A program made the translations under genes and the position numbers. Shown piece by piece: positions 1 to 6,719 of a stretch of 13,433 nt of DNA. The DNA comes from TA-20 sp035935115 (GTDB taxonomy: Archaea; Thermoproteota; Nitrososphaeria; Nitrososphaerales; Nitrosopumilaceae). The DNA is taken from positions 1 through 13,433 of the forward strand of contig DASYXK010000019.1 of assembly GCA_035935115.1 (NCBI GenBank), in the 5' to 3' direction. The number at the start of each line of letters is the position of its first letter. Position 1 is the first letter of the stretch. The notes beneath the pieces are model-generated. The model ran no database searches, was not told where the DNA came from, and worked only from the letters and a program-made list of their open reading frames with translations.

Positions 1-2
1 AA

Positions 3-980
3 AAAAAGATAAAATACAGATGTGGAGATACTACAATCGGTTCCAAAGTTTTAGCAGGCTGCAGCCACGAAGGAGTAGCTGATATCACAAAAGATTTGGG
101 CAAGCTTGCATGGAAGGTAGAATTTGCTGCAAGATGGCAGGCATTTGATATAAGATTTGAAGCATATGGAAAGGACATCATGGACTCTGTCAAGGTAAAT
201 GATTGGGTAGCAGATGAAATACTGCAATTTCCACACCCGCATCATGTAAAATACGAGATGTTTTTAGATAAGGGCGGCAAGAAGATTTCAAAATCTCTTG
301 GTAATGTAGTAACATCTCAAACATGGCTAAAATATGGTTCACCAAAATCCATTTTACTTTTATTATACAAAAGAATTACTGGTACTCGTGAAGTTGGATT
401 TGAAGATATTCCATCTCTAATGGATGAATATAATGAGCTTGAAAATATTTACTTTGGAAAGACAAAACTTGATAATGAAACCAAAATGATCAGAGCAAAA
501 GGTCTCTATGAATATGTAAATCTTCTAAATATTCCCAAAAATCCTACACCCTATGTTAATTATAGATTGCTGATCCAGCTTTGCAAAATATTCAGGGAAA
601 ACAGAAATCAACTTGTAATTAAAAAATTAATAGAGTATGGTACAATAAAAGAATCGAGTTCAGAAATTGACAATTTGATTAATTTAGCCGGAACATATGC
701 CGATGATTTTGATAAACCAACAAAAGTCGAGGTACAAATGGATGAAAATATAAAAAAATCATTAAAAGAGTTAGCATCAACACTTTCATCTGATACAGAA
801 CCAACAGATCTACAAAATTTCATCTATCAGATTGCCAAAGACAATGGTGTTCAACCAAAAGATTTTTTCAAAATATTATATCAAATTATTTTGGCGTCAG
901 AACGTGGTCCAAAGATAGGTCCGCTCATCATGGATATAGGAAGAAAGAAAGTTGCGCAGACTCTTTTGGAGTATCAATAA
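3..980 (+). CDS. lysS: Lysyl-tRNA synthetase, class I (C-terminal part, gene runs off the left edge)
   Basis: Charges tRNA-Lys with lysine in the cytoplasm. The reading frame is open from the first bases (frame starts at base 3), so the true start lies outside the window; an internal TTG at 96 should not be used. Visible hallmarks are a CSHEG segment near the left edge, GKLAWKVEFAARW, FEAYGKDIMDSV, and the class I signature KISKSLGN at about 289-312, which is the KMSKS-like ATP-binding loop. The rest is the helical anticodon-binding region. About 325 residues are present. Family members have roughly 500-530, so the N-terminal third with the HIGH-like motif is missing because of the window edge, not because of a lesion. 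Class I LysRS is typical of archaea and a minority of bacteria. The stop codon overlaps the next ATG by one base (TAATG), suggesting translational coupling. Identification is confident. Confidence 0.95.
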   Translation, partial: KKIKYRCGDTTIGSKVLAGCSHEGVADITKDLGKLAWKVEFAARWQAFDIRFEAYGKDIMDSVKVNDWVADEILQFPHPHHVKYEMFLDKGGKKISKSLGNVVTSQTWLKYGSPKSILLLLYKRITGTREVGFEDIPSLMDEYNELENIYFGKTKLDNETKMIRAKGLYEYVNLLNIPKNPTPYVNYRLLIQLCKIFRENRNQLVIKKLIEYGTIKESSSEIDNLINLAGTYADDFDKPTKVEVQMDENIKKSLKELASTLSSDTEPTDLQNFIYQIAKDNGVQPKDFFKILYQIILASERGPKIGPLIMDIGRKKVAQTLLEYQ

Positions 981-1174
981 TGGCACATAGTGAACATAAT
1001 AGACCAAAAAGTGGAGGCATGGCGCTAATAGTTGGCGGGATTTTGATTTTTATTTTTGCCCCCTCATATTTTAAACAAAATTTGGTCGAAGGTATTGGTG
1101 CAATAATAGCAGGATTTGCTTTAGGCGGTATTGGTTTTTACCTTACTTTTTTGAAAAAAAAGAAAAATGTGTAA
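980..1174 (+). CDS. Small two-helix membrane protein
   Basis: A 64-residue protein of unknown function. It has a short charged N-terminus, MAHSEHNRPKSGG, then two hydrophobic stretches (about residues 14-29 and 38-57, both rich in Gly/Ile/Phe) and a basic tail KKKKNV. This pattern suggests a helical hairpin in the cytoplasmic membrane with both ends inside. Its ATG shares one base with the lysS stop codon, so it is probably translated by re-initiation from lysS, which also fixes the start. No catalytic motif is visible and I do not recognise the family. The tight overlap and clean hydrophobic pattern make it a likely real gene, though a role in lysyl-tRNA synthesis does not follow. Confidence 0.75.
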   Translation: MAHSEHNRPKSGGMALIVGGILIFIFAPSYFKQNLVEGIGAIIAGFALGGIGFYLTFLKKKKNV

Positions 1175-1232
1175 GATGGGATCAAATACAAGAGAATTGA
1201 TATAAGCAGATAAAATCGGTTTAAGGAATAAG

Positions 1233-1274
1233 TTGAAAGTAATGTTCTTCGTAGAAGTAAAGAGACGATATTAA
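1233..1274 (+). CDS. Possible 13-codon leader peptide upstream of the coiled-coil gene
   Basis: A TTG codon at 1233 opens a short frame reading MKVMFFVEVKRRY, with an internal ATG at 1242, and stops at TAA 1272-1274. That stop overlaps the ATG of the next gene (TAATG), the same junction as at the end of lysS. An AAGGA at 1223-1227 lies five bases before the TTG and could act as a ribosome-binding site. A TATA-like GATATAA near 1199-1205 would instead give a near-leaderless start. The coiled-coil gene has no clear ribosome-binding site of its own, so coupling through this short frame would explain its translation. A 13-codon frame can occur by chance, so this is only a candidate. Confidence 0.3.
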   Translation: MKVMFFVEVKRRY

Positions 1275-2059
1275 TGGGCCTGTTTGGACGCTCAAAAAAA
1301 CATGAAAAAATGGAATCAGATGAAGAAATCAAGATTAAGACCCCAGAAGAAACACCACAAAATGAGTTAGAACAAATAAAAAATGAGATACAAGATGCAT
1401 TGGCTGCCCTAAATGCGACATCCTACCAATTAGAAAATGTAAAAGATGAATACGATATAGAACTAAAAAAATTAGCAGAATCTAAAAAAGAACTAGAATC
1501 AAACAAGATTGAGATTTCTAAATTAAGATCAGAACACCAATCCATATTAGAAGAAATTCAATCAGCTAGAATGGATCTTTCCACAATAAAATCACAGTAT
1601 GATCAAAAAGAAGTGGAATCAATTAAAGAAAAAATTGAATCTGTAAATGATGAAATATCTGAAATAAATTCCAAAAAAAATGATCTCATGACAGAATTAG
1701 ATGAGATGCAGTATAAGATCGAATTAGCGAAAAGAGAACTTCATGAGATAAATTCAAAGATCATAAGTGGAAAATCTGAGATTGTTGAGATTACAAAGAA
1801 CCAAGAAGTAAAGGCCAAGGAAATTATGCTTGTAAAAAAGGAGATTACATTTATAGAAAAAGAATTAGCAAATGTTGGAAAAGAAGGCGAGACTAAAAAA
1901 ATAATGGAAGCTGCAGGTTCTGTTGTCGCCTCAATAAATGTAAAATATGAGTCGATAAAAAAAGAACTTGAAATAATAAAGACTGCGCATGCAAGATTAA
2001 AAGCAGAACATGAAGCTGTGAAAATAGAATTAGAATCTCTCAAAAGTAGAGATAAATAA
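1274..2059 (+). CDS. Long coiled-coil protein
   Basis: A 261-residue protein of unknown function. A short basic, possibly amphipathic N-terminus (MGLFGRSKKHEKM) is followed by an acidic linker, then an almost unbroken helical region from about residue 28 to the end. That region is rich in Glu, Lys, Ile and Leu with heptad spacing, and has very few Pro or Gly except around residues 208-224 (GKEGETKK and AAGSVV), which may form a hinge. There is no ATPase head, so it is not an SMC or Rad50 protein, although searches will hit those through coiled-coil similarity. It has no signal peptide or membrane helix. The glycine/phenylalanine-containing basic start could touch membrane or a partner protein. 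It sits after the lysS pair and before a solo RAM-domain gene that has its own promoter. A scaffold or cytoskeletal role is a guess. Confidence 0.85.
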   Translation: MGLFGRSKKHEKMESDEEIKIKTPEETPQNELEQIKNEIQDALAALNATSYQLENVKDEYDIELKKLAESKKELESNKIEISKLRSEHQSILEEIQSARMDLSTIKSQYDQKEVESIKEKIESVNDEISEINSKKNDLMTELDEMQYKIELAKRELHEINSKIISGKSEIVEITKNQEVKAKEIMLVKKEITFIEKELANVGKEGETKKIMEAAGSVVASINVKYESIKKELEIIKTAHARLKAEHEAVKIELESLKSRDK

Positions 2060-2073
2060 AAAATATCCTAAAC

Positions 2074-2080
2074 TTTTTAA
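2074..2080 (+). promoter_or_regulatory. TATA box for the RAM-domain gene
   Basis: TTTTTAA is centred about 27 bases before the ATG at 2104. This is the spacing expected if transcription starts at or next to the start codon, giving a leaderless mRNA. No ribosome-binding site precedes the ATG, which agrees. Confidence 0.5.
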
Positions 2081-2103
2081 CATATGTCAATAACTGGTAC
2101 CTA

Positions 2104-2334
2104 ATGAATGAAGCATATGTTTTGTTAAATGTAGATTATAAACATCAAAAAAATATAATAGAACAGGCAAAAAAAATACCAACTGTAAAGGCAGTCAAAA
2201 CGACTTATGGTATTTATGATATTCTGATAATATTAGAATCAGACAATATGCAAGAAATTAAAAACGCAATAGATGTGTCCTTGCATAATATTGATGGCAT
2301 AACCAACATTACTTCACTTATCACTGTAAACTAA
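2104..2334 (+). CDS. Solo Lrp/AsnC-type RAM (ligand-binding) domain protein
   Basis: A 76-residue protein made only of the RAM domain, the small-molecule-binding and oligomerisation half of Lrp/AsnC regulators. The whole chain fits the beta-alpha-beta-beta-alpha-beta fold: AYVLLNVD, a helix to about residue 25, VKAVKTTYGIYDILIILE, a second helix, then ITNITSLITV. The YGIYDILIILE segment is the typical family stretch. There is no helix-turn-helix, so it cannot bind DNA alone; such proteins may bind amino acids or act on full-length Lrp partners. The ATG at 2104 is preceded by a well-placed TATA box. The next gene starts one base after its stop, so the two are very probably co-transcribed, which links ligand sensing to the flavoprotein. 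The domain call is confident; the ligand is unknown. Confidence 0.88.
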   Translation: MNEAYVLLNVDYKHQKNIIEQAKKIPTVKAVKTTYGIYDILIILESDNMQEIKNAIDVSLHNIDGITNITSLITVN

Positions 2335-2335
2335 A

Positions 2336-3310
2336 TTGGTCCAAGAATATGAGATCATAATAGTTGGAGGCGGACCTGCTGGCTTATCTGCAGGAATATT
2401 TATTGCAAGACAAAAAGCATCATGTCTTCTAATATCAAAAGATCTTGGCGGTCAACTAAATCTAATTCCAAAGCTTGAAAATTATCCAGGTACAATTATG
2501 TCAAGTGGTCCATTATTAGCAAAGACACTAGAAAGTCAATATCTCACATTTAATGGCGAGATGATTTATGATACTGTTGAAAGAATAGATGAAACCGAAT
2601 CAGGTTTAAAGGTAAAGACAAACCGCTCGGAGTATATCACAAAGGCAATAGTATTGGCACCAGGCAAAGTTCCAAATAATCTAGGAGTTGAAAATGAGTC
2701 TGCCTTTGCAAACAAAGGGGTGCATTATTGTACAAAATGTGATGCACCATTTTATCAAAATCGAGTAACAGCTGTTGTGGGAGTTGGAGGATACCTTGTG
2801 GAATCCGGCATTTTACTTTCAAGGATGGCCTCAAAAATTTATCTAATTTACAAAGGCGGAGCTTTGGGAGGAGATAAAGACATGATTGCTTCTCTTGAAA
2901 AGAAAGAAAATGTAGAGCTTGTTCCACAATCTAGCATTAAGTCTTTATCTGGAAACAACAGTCTTCAATCAATTACAATATTAGATAATTCTGGAAAAGA
3001 AAAAACAATTAACGTTGATGGACTGTTTATTGAAATGGGTTCAAAAATTAATCTTGATTTTGTAAGACATATAGTCAAAATTAATTCAAAAGGAGAAATC
3101 GAGGTTTCTGATGGAGGTAAAACTTCACATCCCGCAATATTTGCTGCCGGGGATGCCACCACTATCCCATACAAACAAATCATAGCTGCATGCGGTGATG
3201 GCGCTGCAGCTGGGTTATCTGCTTTTAATTACATCGAAAAATTAAAAGGTAAACCAGGCATACGAGCAGATTGGAAAAAGACCATTGGCGATTCAGTATT
3301 TCACTACTAA
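2336..3310 (+). CDS. trxB: Thioredoxin-reductase-like flavoprotein with degenerate NADPH site
   Basis: A 324-residue member of the low-molecular-weight thioredoxin reductase family, expected to pass electrons through FAD and a disulfide to thioredoxin. FAD-binding GGGPAG is at residues 11-16, the redox pair is C132-T-K-C135 (followed by DAPFY, as in canonical CATCDGFFY), and the second FAD motif AAGDAT is near residue 272. The expected NADPH loop GGGDSA is instead GVGGYL at 149-154, and the phosphate-binding HRR is replaced by Y172-K173-G174. NADPH use is therefore doubtful; related archaeal and clostridial enzymes take electrons from other donors. The TTG start at 2336 is inferred, since it lies one base after the RAM gene stop and immediately before the Rossmann strand. 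It converges on the MFS gene with a 16-base gap. Family is certain; electron donor is open. Confidence 0.93.
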   Translation: MVQEYEIIIVGGGPAGLSAGIFIARQKASCLLISKDLGGQLNLIPKLENYPGTIMSSGPLLAKTLESQYLTFNGEMIYDTVERIDETESGLKVKTNRSEYITKAIVLAPGKVPNNLGVENESAFANKGVHYCTKCDAPFYQNRVTAVVGVGGYLVESGILLSRMASKIYLIYKGGALGGDKDMIASLEKKENVELVPQSSIKSLSGNNSLQSITILDNSGKEKTINVDGLFIEMGSKINLDFVRHIVKINSKGEIEVSDGGKTSHPAIFAAGDATTIPYKQIIAACGDGAAAGLSAFNYIEKLKGKPGIRADWKKTIGDSVFHY

Positions 3311-3326
3311 ATTTTGGCATTATGTG

Positions 3327-4811
3327 TTAAACAGCATGAACATGATGTTTTGGAACTGTTCTCCACAAAATTACTGCAAGTACTATTGAGACCACCGAGA
3401 TTATTGTAGCGGTAAGGAAGATAAGATTGTAGGAATCTATGGAGGGAAAGGAAGTAGTAAAACCTGTTAGCGTCACCTGATGGGTTTGCATGTACATGCC
3501 AGCAATTGTAGGCCCTATTGATGCACCAATTATTCTAATCAATGTAGACATTCCAAGTGATACCCCAACGGATTGTTTTGGCGTTGCCAACATTACAATA
3601 TTCATTGCTCCTACATTTGTCAAAGAAAGACCTGCCGATAAGATAGCCAAGTTTACAGCAACTAAAGATTCTGTAGAGTGGAACAAAAAGAGAGAGTAAA
3701 AACCTGTAGCGCCAATTATACTTCCTGCAATGATTGGTTTTATAGAACCTAATTTAGAAATAATAAAACCCGATGTTGGACCAAATATCAATAGAACCAA
3801 TGCAAAAGGCAGTTGAACATTTGCTGTAGTTAGTGGATCCTCACCAAACCCCAGAGGTATTGGACTTCGTACCAGTACAGGAATTGTTTGAAAGACCATA
3901 AACATCGAAAGCCCCACAATCATCACAATAATATTTGCAGGAAAGATGCTTTTGTGTAACAAAACTTTGAAATCTATCAGTGGAGATTTTACTTTTCTTT
4001 CTATCATCACAAAGAGGATCAAAGAAATAATTGCAATTCCAACAAGTCCAATTATCAGATATGAGCTAGAAGTACCATTTTCCATAAATGTAAGTGTGAG
4101 TAAAAATGATGTCACAGATATGGCAAGTGCGATTGCACCTGGAATGTCAATTTTATTTTGGAACTTTTCATTTTTCTTGCCTTCTAAAGTAATGTTTGGA
4201 TTCAGAGTCTCATCAATATGAATAAACTTCTTAATTATTACTAAGAGTACCAACACTATAGGAATAATAGAGAAAAAGGTAGACTGCCAACCATAATTTT
4301 GTATGAGATGCCCTCCTGCAACAAGTCCAATCACAGCACCTGCGGCAAACATTGAGGTTATGATTCCTTGCCCTATGGCAATCTTGCTTCTTGGGAATTG
4401 GTCTCGTATTATTCCAAATGCTATTTGAAACATTGACATTCCAATTCCCTGAACAAGTCTAACTAGTAACATAGAATAGATGTTAGTTGTAAATCCGCCT
4501 GCAGAAACGCCAGCAGCATAAATTATCATAATTATTAACAAGACTTTCTTTTTTCCATAAATGTCTGAAAGTTTACCTGATATTGGAGTCATTATAGCGC
4601 CTGCAATAAGATACGTAGTAAGAATCCACGACGATGTACTATACGAAATGGAAAAATCTTTTATGAGATCAGGAATTGCTGGGATAAGCATTGTTTCAGC
4701 GTACATTGACATTGTTGCAATCAGACTAAGTATTGCAAGTGTTTTCCAAGCAGACCGTGGAATTTTATCTGAAGGAGATTGTATGTCATTTGCATCTTTT
4801 GGCATTACCAT
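3327..4811 (-). CDS. MFS drug exporter, DHA2 (14-helix) type
   Basis: A 494-residue major facilitator superfamily transporter, probably a proton-driven exporter of drugs or other toxic compounds across the cytoplasmic membrane. The length and number of hydrophobic segments fit the 14-helix DHA2 (EmrB/QacA) group. The cytoplasmic loop between helices 2 and 3 carries the MFS motif A, GKLSDIYGKK, at residues 79-88. An acidic residue, E39, lies in helix 1 (MYAETMLIPAIPDL). A charged loop of about residues 200-220 separates the two halves. The start at 4811 is supported by GAGGAG at 4820-4825, eight bases upstream and overlapping the marR stop; an alternative ATG at 4805 is too far from it. The gene follows marR after 12 bases and is almost surely in its operon. 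The substrate cannot be told from sequence. Confidence 0.93.
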   Translation of the reverse strand: MVMPKDANDIQSPSDKIPRSAWKTLAILSLIATMSMYAETMLIPAIPDLIKDFSISYSTSSWILTTYLIAGAIMTPISGKLSDIYGKKKVLLIIMIIYAAGVSAGGFTTNIYSMLLVRLVQGIGMSMFQIAFGIIRDQFPRSKIAIGQGIITSMFAAGAVIGLVAGGHLIQNYGWQSTFFSIIPIVLVLLVIIKKFIHIDETLNPNITLEGKKNEKFQNKIDIPGAIALAISVTSFLLTLTFMENGTSSSYLIIGLVGIAIISLILFVMIERKVKSPLIDFKVLLHKSIFPANIIVMIVGLSMFMVFQTIPVLVRSPIPLGFGEDPLTTANVQLPFALVLLIFGPTSGFIISKLGSIKPIIAGSIIGATGFYSLFLFHSTESLVAVNLAILSAGLSLTNVGAMNIVMLATPKQSVGVSLGMSTLIRIIGASIGPTIAGMYMQTHQVTLTGFTTSFPSIDSYNLIFLTATIISVVSIVLAVILWRTVPKHHVHAV

Positions 4812-4819
4812 CCTTACAT

Positions 4820-4825
4820 CTCCTC
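4820..4825 (-). promoter_or_regulatory. Ribosome-binding site of the MFS exporter, overlapping the marR stop
   Basis: On the minus strand GAGGAG shares bases with the TGA stop of marR and lies eight bases before the exporter ATG at 4811. It decides between the two possible ATGs (4811 and 4805) in favour of the first, and indicates translation from a shared mRNA. Confidence 0.7.
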
Positions 4826-5330
4826 AAATCTTGACCTTTTTTGATAAAGTAACTATAGAATTGGTATCATCAAAATAGATTGTCAGATTTTTTGAAATCT
4901 TTCTTAGAACGTCCAATGTTGTTTTGATCTGTTCCTCTGAAATTTCTTTTGTAGAAAGTTTTCTTATTAGTAAAGCGCATTCAATCATAGAGTTCCAGAG
5001 ATCATCGGCCTTGGTTGTTAGGTAAATTCGATTAATTCTTCTATCTTCATCATCTAATTTTCTTTTTACAAACCCATCTTTTTCCATTCTGTCAATTATT
5101 GGTACAAGTGTAGAACCCTCTATCCCAACTCTATCTGCAATTTCTTTTTGAGTAATACCTGGTTGCCTTGTAAGTGTACTAATTACGCGCCACTGACTAA
5201 TAGTAACACCAACGTTTTTTCGAAGCTCGGCATCTAATGCCTTCTGGAATGCTTTAGCAGTAGTATTTACGATAAATCCAACGCTTGATTCAAAGTCATA
5301 TTTTCTCATATTAGTTAGTCTACCAATCAT
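4824..5330 (-). CDS. MarR-family transcriptional regulator
   Basis: A 168-residue winged-helix regulator, probably a dimeric repressor of itself and the downstream exporter. The helix-turn-helix is about residues 59-82 (GITQKEIADRVG, then EGSTLVPIIDRM), and the wing at 87-103 contains the family's DDEDRR signature. Flanking helices at the N- and C-termini would form the dimer interface. The ATG at 5330 is inside a 16-bp palindrome and about 23 bases from a TATA box (5351-5356), fitting a leaderless mRNA. A second ATG at 5309 is possible and would also leave the domain intact. MarR proteins usually release DNA on binding phenolic compounds or on cysteine oxidation; only one cysteine is visible, near residue 117. 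The ligand is unknown. Gene order marR then MFS is a classic efflux cassette. Confidence 0.93.
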   Translation of the reverse strand: MIGRLTNMRKYDFESSVGFIVNTTAKAFQKALDAELRKNVGVTISQWRVISTLTRQPGITQKEIADRVGIEGSTLVPIIDRMEKDGFVKRKLDDEDRRINRIYLTTKADDLWNSMIECALLIRKLSTKEISEEQIKTTLDVLRKISKNLTIYFDDTNSIVTLSKKVKI

Positions 5331-5343
5331 TAGTACACTAATG
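5328..5343. promoter_or_regulatory. Probable MarR operator: 16-bp palindrome over the marR start
   Basis: CATTAGT-ac-ACTAATG is a perfect inverted repeat with 7-bp arms and a 2-bp centre. It covers the marR start codon and the expected transcription start, just downstream of the TATA box, where a bound dimer would block initiation. Size and symmetry fit MarR-family operators. Function is inferred. Confidence 0.6.
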
Positions 5344-5350
5344 AATTAGA

Positions 5351-5356
5351 TATAAA
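5351..5356 (-). promoter_or_regulatory. TATA box for marR and the exporter
   Basis: TTTATA on the minus strand, inside CTTTATATC, is centred about 23 bases before the ATG at 5330, close to leaderless spacing. It lies next to the palindrome at 5328-5343. Confidence 0.5.
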
Positions 5357-5483
5357 GATTGAGATTAATTTGTAGTAAAAAATCTTCCATTGTCTATTTC
5401 CAAAGTGAGCTGTAAAACATTAGCGATTTTTTATAATTGCCATATTCATGATTTAGTTACTACAAATCTGTGTTTCCAATACA

Positions 5484-5505
5484 GGATGAATAATTTTAAT
5501 CATCC
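5484..5505. repeat. Inverted repeat in the marR-ferritin intergenic region
   Basis: GGATGA and TCATCC form 6-bp inverted arms separated by 10 A/T-rich bases. It lies between the two divergent promoters and could be a regulator site or a chance match. The rest of 5344-5618 shows promoter elements but no coding frame that I can support. Confidence 0.25.
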
Positions 5506-5569
5506 AAGTAGATTTCGGAACTTCCTGTCAATGTACTAATTTCTAAATAATTCCCCTGCCAGCGATCTC

Positions 5570-5576
5570 TTTATAT
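5570..5576 (+). promoter_or_regulatory. TATA box for the ferritin-like gene
   Basis: TTTATAT predicts transcription from about 5599, giving a leader of roughly 20 bases with a weak AGG ribosome-binding element at 5606-5608. Partial matches to the marR palindrome arms lie on either side (TGTACTAAT at 5532-5540 and ATTAGT at 5581-5586). Confidence 0.5.
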
Positions 5577-5618
5577 TCAGATTAGTAAATTGTTTGCCTA
5601 TCAAAAGGAAAAAATCGT

Positions 5619-6197
5619 ATGACAAAAAATAATCCAGATGTAATTGGCGTCAAAGTACTTGAACAAAATGGAGCTGATATCAAGGAAATAATAAAACAAC
5701 TAATCTACAATGCGTCAGTAGAATTTACTGCGTATTATTATTTCACAAACCTAAGAATGCACTGTACTGGCATGGAAGGCGAAGGAATCAAAGGTGTAAT
5801 TGAAGATGCAAGATTGGAAGATCTGTCACATTTTGAATCATGTCTATCAAGAATTTTTGAGTTAGGCGGTAGCTTGCCAAATGATGCACCGGCATTTATC
5901 AAAATGTCCGGTTGTGAGTTTTTGCAATTGCCGCCAAACAAGACAGATATTAAATCAATTTTAGAAAAATGCCTAAAAGCAGAACAGGGTGCTATTGTGA
6001 ATTGGAATAAGATGTGTAAAATGACATTTAACAAAGATTTTGCTACCTATGATGTAGCAAAGGACATACTAAAAGAAGAGATTGAACACGAAGCTTGGTT
6101 CTTGGAACTGCTTTATGGAAGACCTTCTGGTCACATGAGAAGAAAATTCCCTGGAGAAAGACCTCATACCCAAAAGCATTCAAGATCTCTTGGATAA
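5619..6197 (+). CDS. Ferritin-like diiron protein (Dps-like / thioferritin type)
   Basis: A 192-residue four-helix protein likely to oxidise and store iron using peroxide or oxygen, protecting DNA and enzymes from oxidative damage. Candidate metal ligands are E35 in helix 1 (SVEFTAYYYF), E67/D68 and H71 in helix 2 (LEDLSHFESC), E122 in helix 3 (KAEQGAIVNW), and E154 with H157 in helix 4 (KEEIEHEAWF). This is the ferritin/bacterioferritin layout. Between helices 2 and 3 is an insert with C99, and C75, C118 and C133 are also present; archaeal Dps-like proteins carry cysteines near the iron site. The C-terminal 25 residues are basic and His-rich (GHMRRKFPGERPHTQKHSR), which could bind DNA or metal. 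It is transcribed divergently from marR. The family call is firm; the Dps-like subgroup is likely but not proven. Confidence 0.88.
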   Translation: MTKNNPDVIGVKVLEQNGADIKEIIKQLIYNASVEFTAYYYFTNLRMHCTGMEGEGIKGVIEDARLEDLSHFESCLSRIFELGGSLPNDAPAFIKMSGCEFLQLPPNKTDIKSILEKCLKAEQGAIVNWNKMCKMTFNKDFATYDVAKDILKEEIEHEAWFLELLYGRPSGHMRRKFPGERPHTQKHSRSLG

Positions 6198-6295
6198 ACA
6201 ACTATTTTGATCATTATTTAACGTCAGTAATTTTTCGATCAATTTCAAGCTAAATTTCCAATTATTATCAGAATAGTGGGTTTACTAACAAATTA

Positions 6296-6305
6296 TTTAT
6301 AATAT
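6296..6305 (+). promoter_or_regulatory. TATA-like element before the pseudogene
   Basis: TTTATAATAT lies about 20-25 bases before the ATA codon at 6320 where the broken gene seems to begin, as if a once leaderless promoter remains. The stretch 6198-6295 shows no other feature that I can support. Confidence 0.4.
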
Positions 6306-6319
6306 ATCAATTCACATTC

Positions 6320-6609
6320 ATACTAAACGTAGATAGTGATCATGCAAGAAAGGCTCTAGTTGCATTTGTTATTGAAAGGGCATTACTAAAAATTAGTAAA
6401 ACTGCTCTAGACCAAGTTTCAAACATACTTTATGAAGAACATCAAGTTATTTGGAAGATTGTTATGAACATCCAGAATATCTAGCTAATGCACTCAAAGA
6501 CTTGTTTGGTAAATCACATATTGTTATTGTTGAATCGATTAAAAATGAACTGATCGATTTTGTTGAACACAAACCAATTGAAAAGTTTCTCAAAGTGATT
6601 TCAGAATAA
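6320..6609 (+). pseudogene. Broken small gene: no normal start codon plus a one-base frameshift
   Basis: Two coding-like frames join into one small protein of about 96 residues. The first frame runs from about 6320, reading ILNVDSDHARKALVAFVIER, then ALLKISKTALDQVSNILYEE to about 6445. The second frame, shifted by one base, continues with DCYEHPEYLANALKDLFGKS, then HIVIVESIKNELIDFVEHKP, and ends at TAA 6607-6609. A single missing base near 6446 would restore continuity (HQ-x-YLEDCYE). The first frame otherwise stops at 6482. The start is also damaged: no ATG, GTG or TTG is in frame, and an ATA stands where a leaderless ATG would be expected from the TATA element at 6296-6305. The predicted chain is helical and has no motif I can name. 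The alternatives are a sequencing error or genuine decay; the missing start argues for decay. Confidence 0.6.
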
Positions 6610-6682
6610 GCAAACATAATTACAATTTTTGATCAGCTCTAGCGACATTTTTTATGTCATTTCCAACTTTGGAAGGGCAGTT

Positions 6683-6690
6683 TTTTATAT
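6683..6690 (+). promoter_or_regulatory. TATA box for the gene at 6720
   Basis: TTTTATAT, inside a run of T, predicts transcription from about 6713, close to the TTG start at 6720. This supports a nearly leaderless mRNA and the chosen start. Confidence 0.45.
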
Positions 6691-6719
6691 TAAAATAATT
6701 TGGGTAAGATTGAGTAAAG

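Noticed and set aside
4561..4878. Plus-strand frame opposite the marR-exporter junction
   Set aside because: It is antisense to two well-supported genes and has no recognisable protein character.
6383..6399. Inverted repeat TTACTAA-aaa-TTAGTAA
   Set aside because: It lies inside the pseudogene coding frame and is A/T-rich, so chance is enough to explain it; it also differs from the marR palindrome arms.
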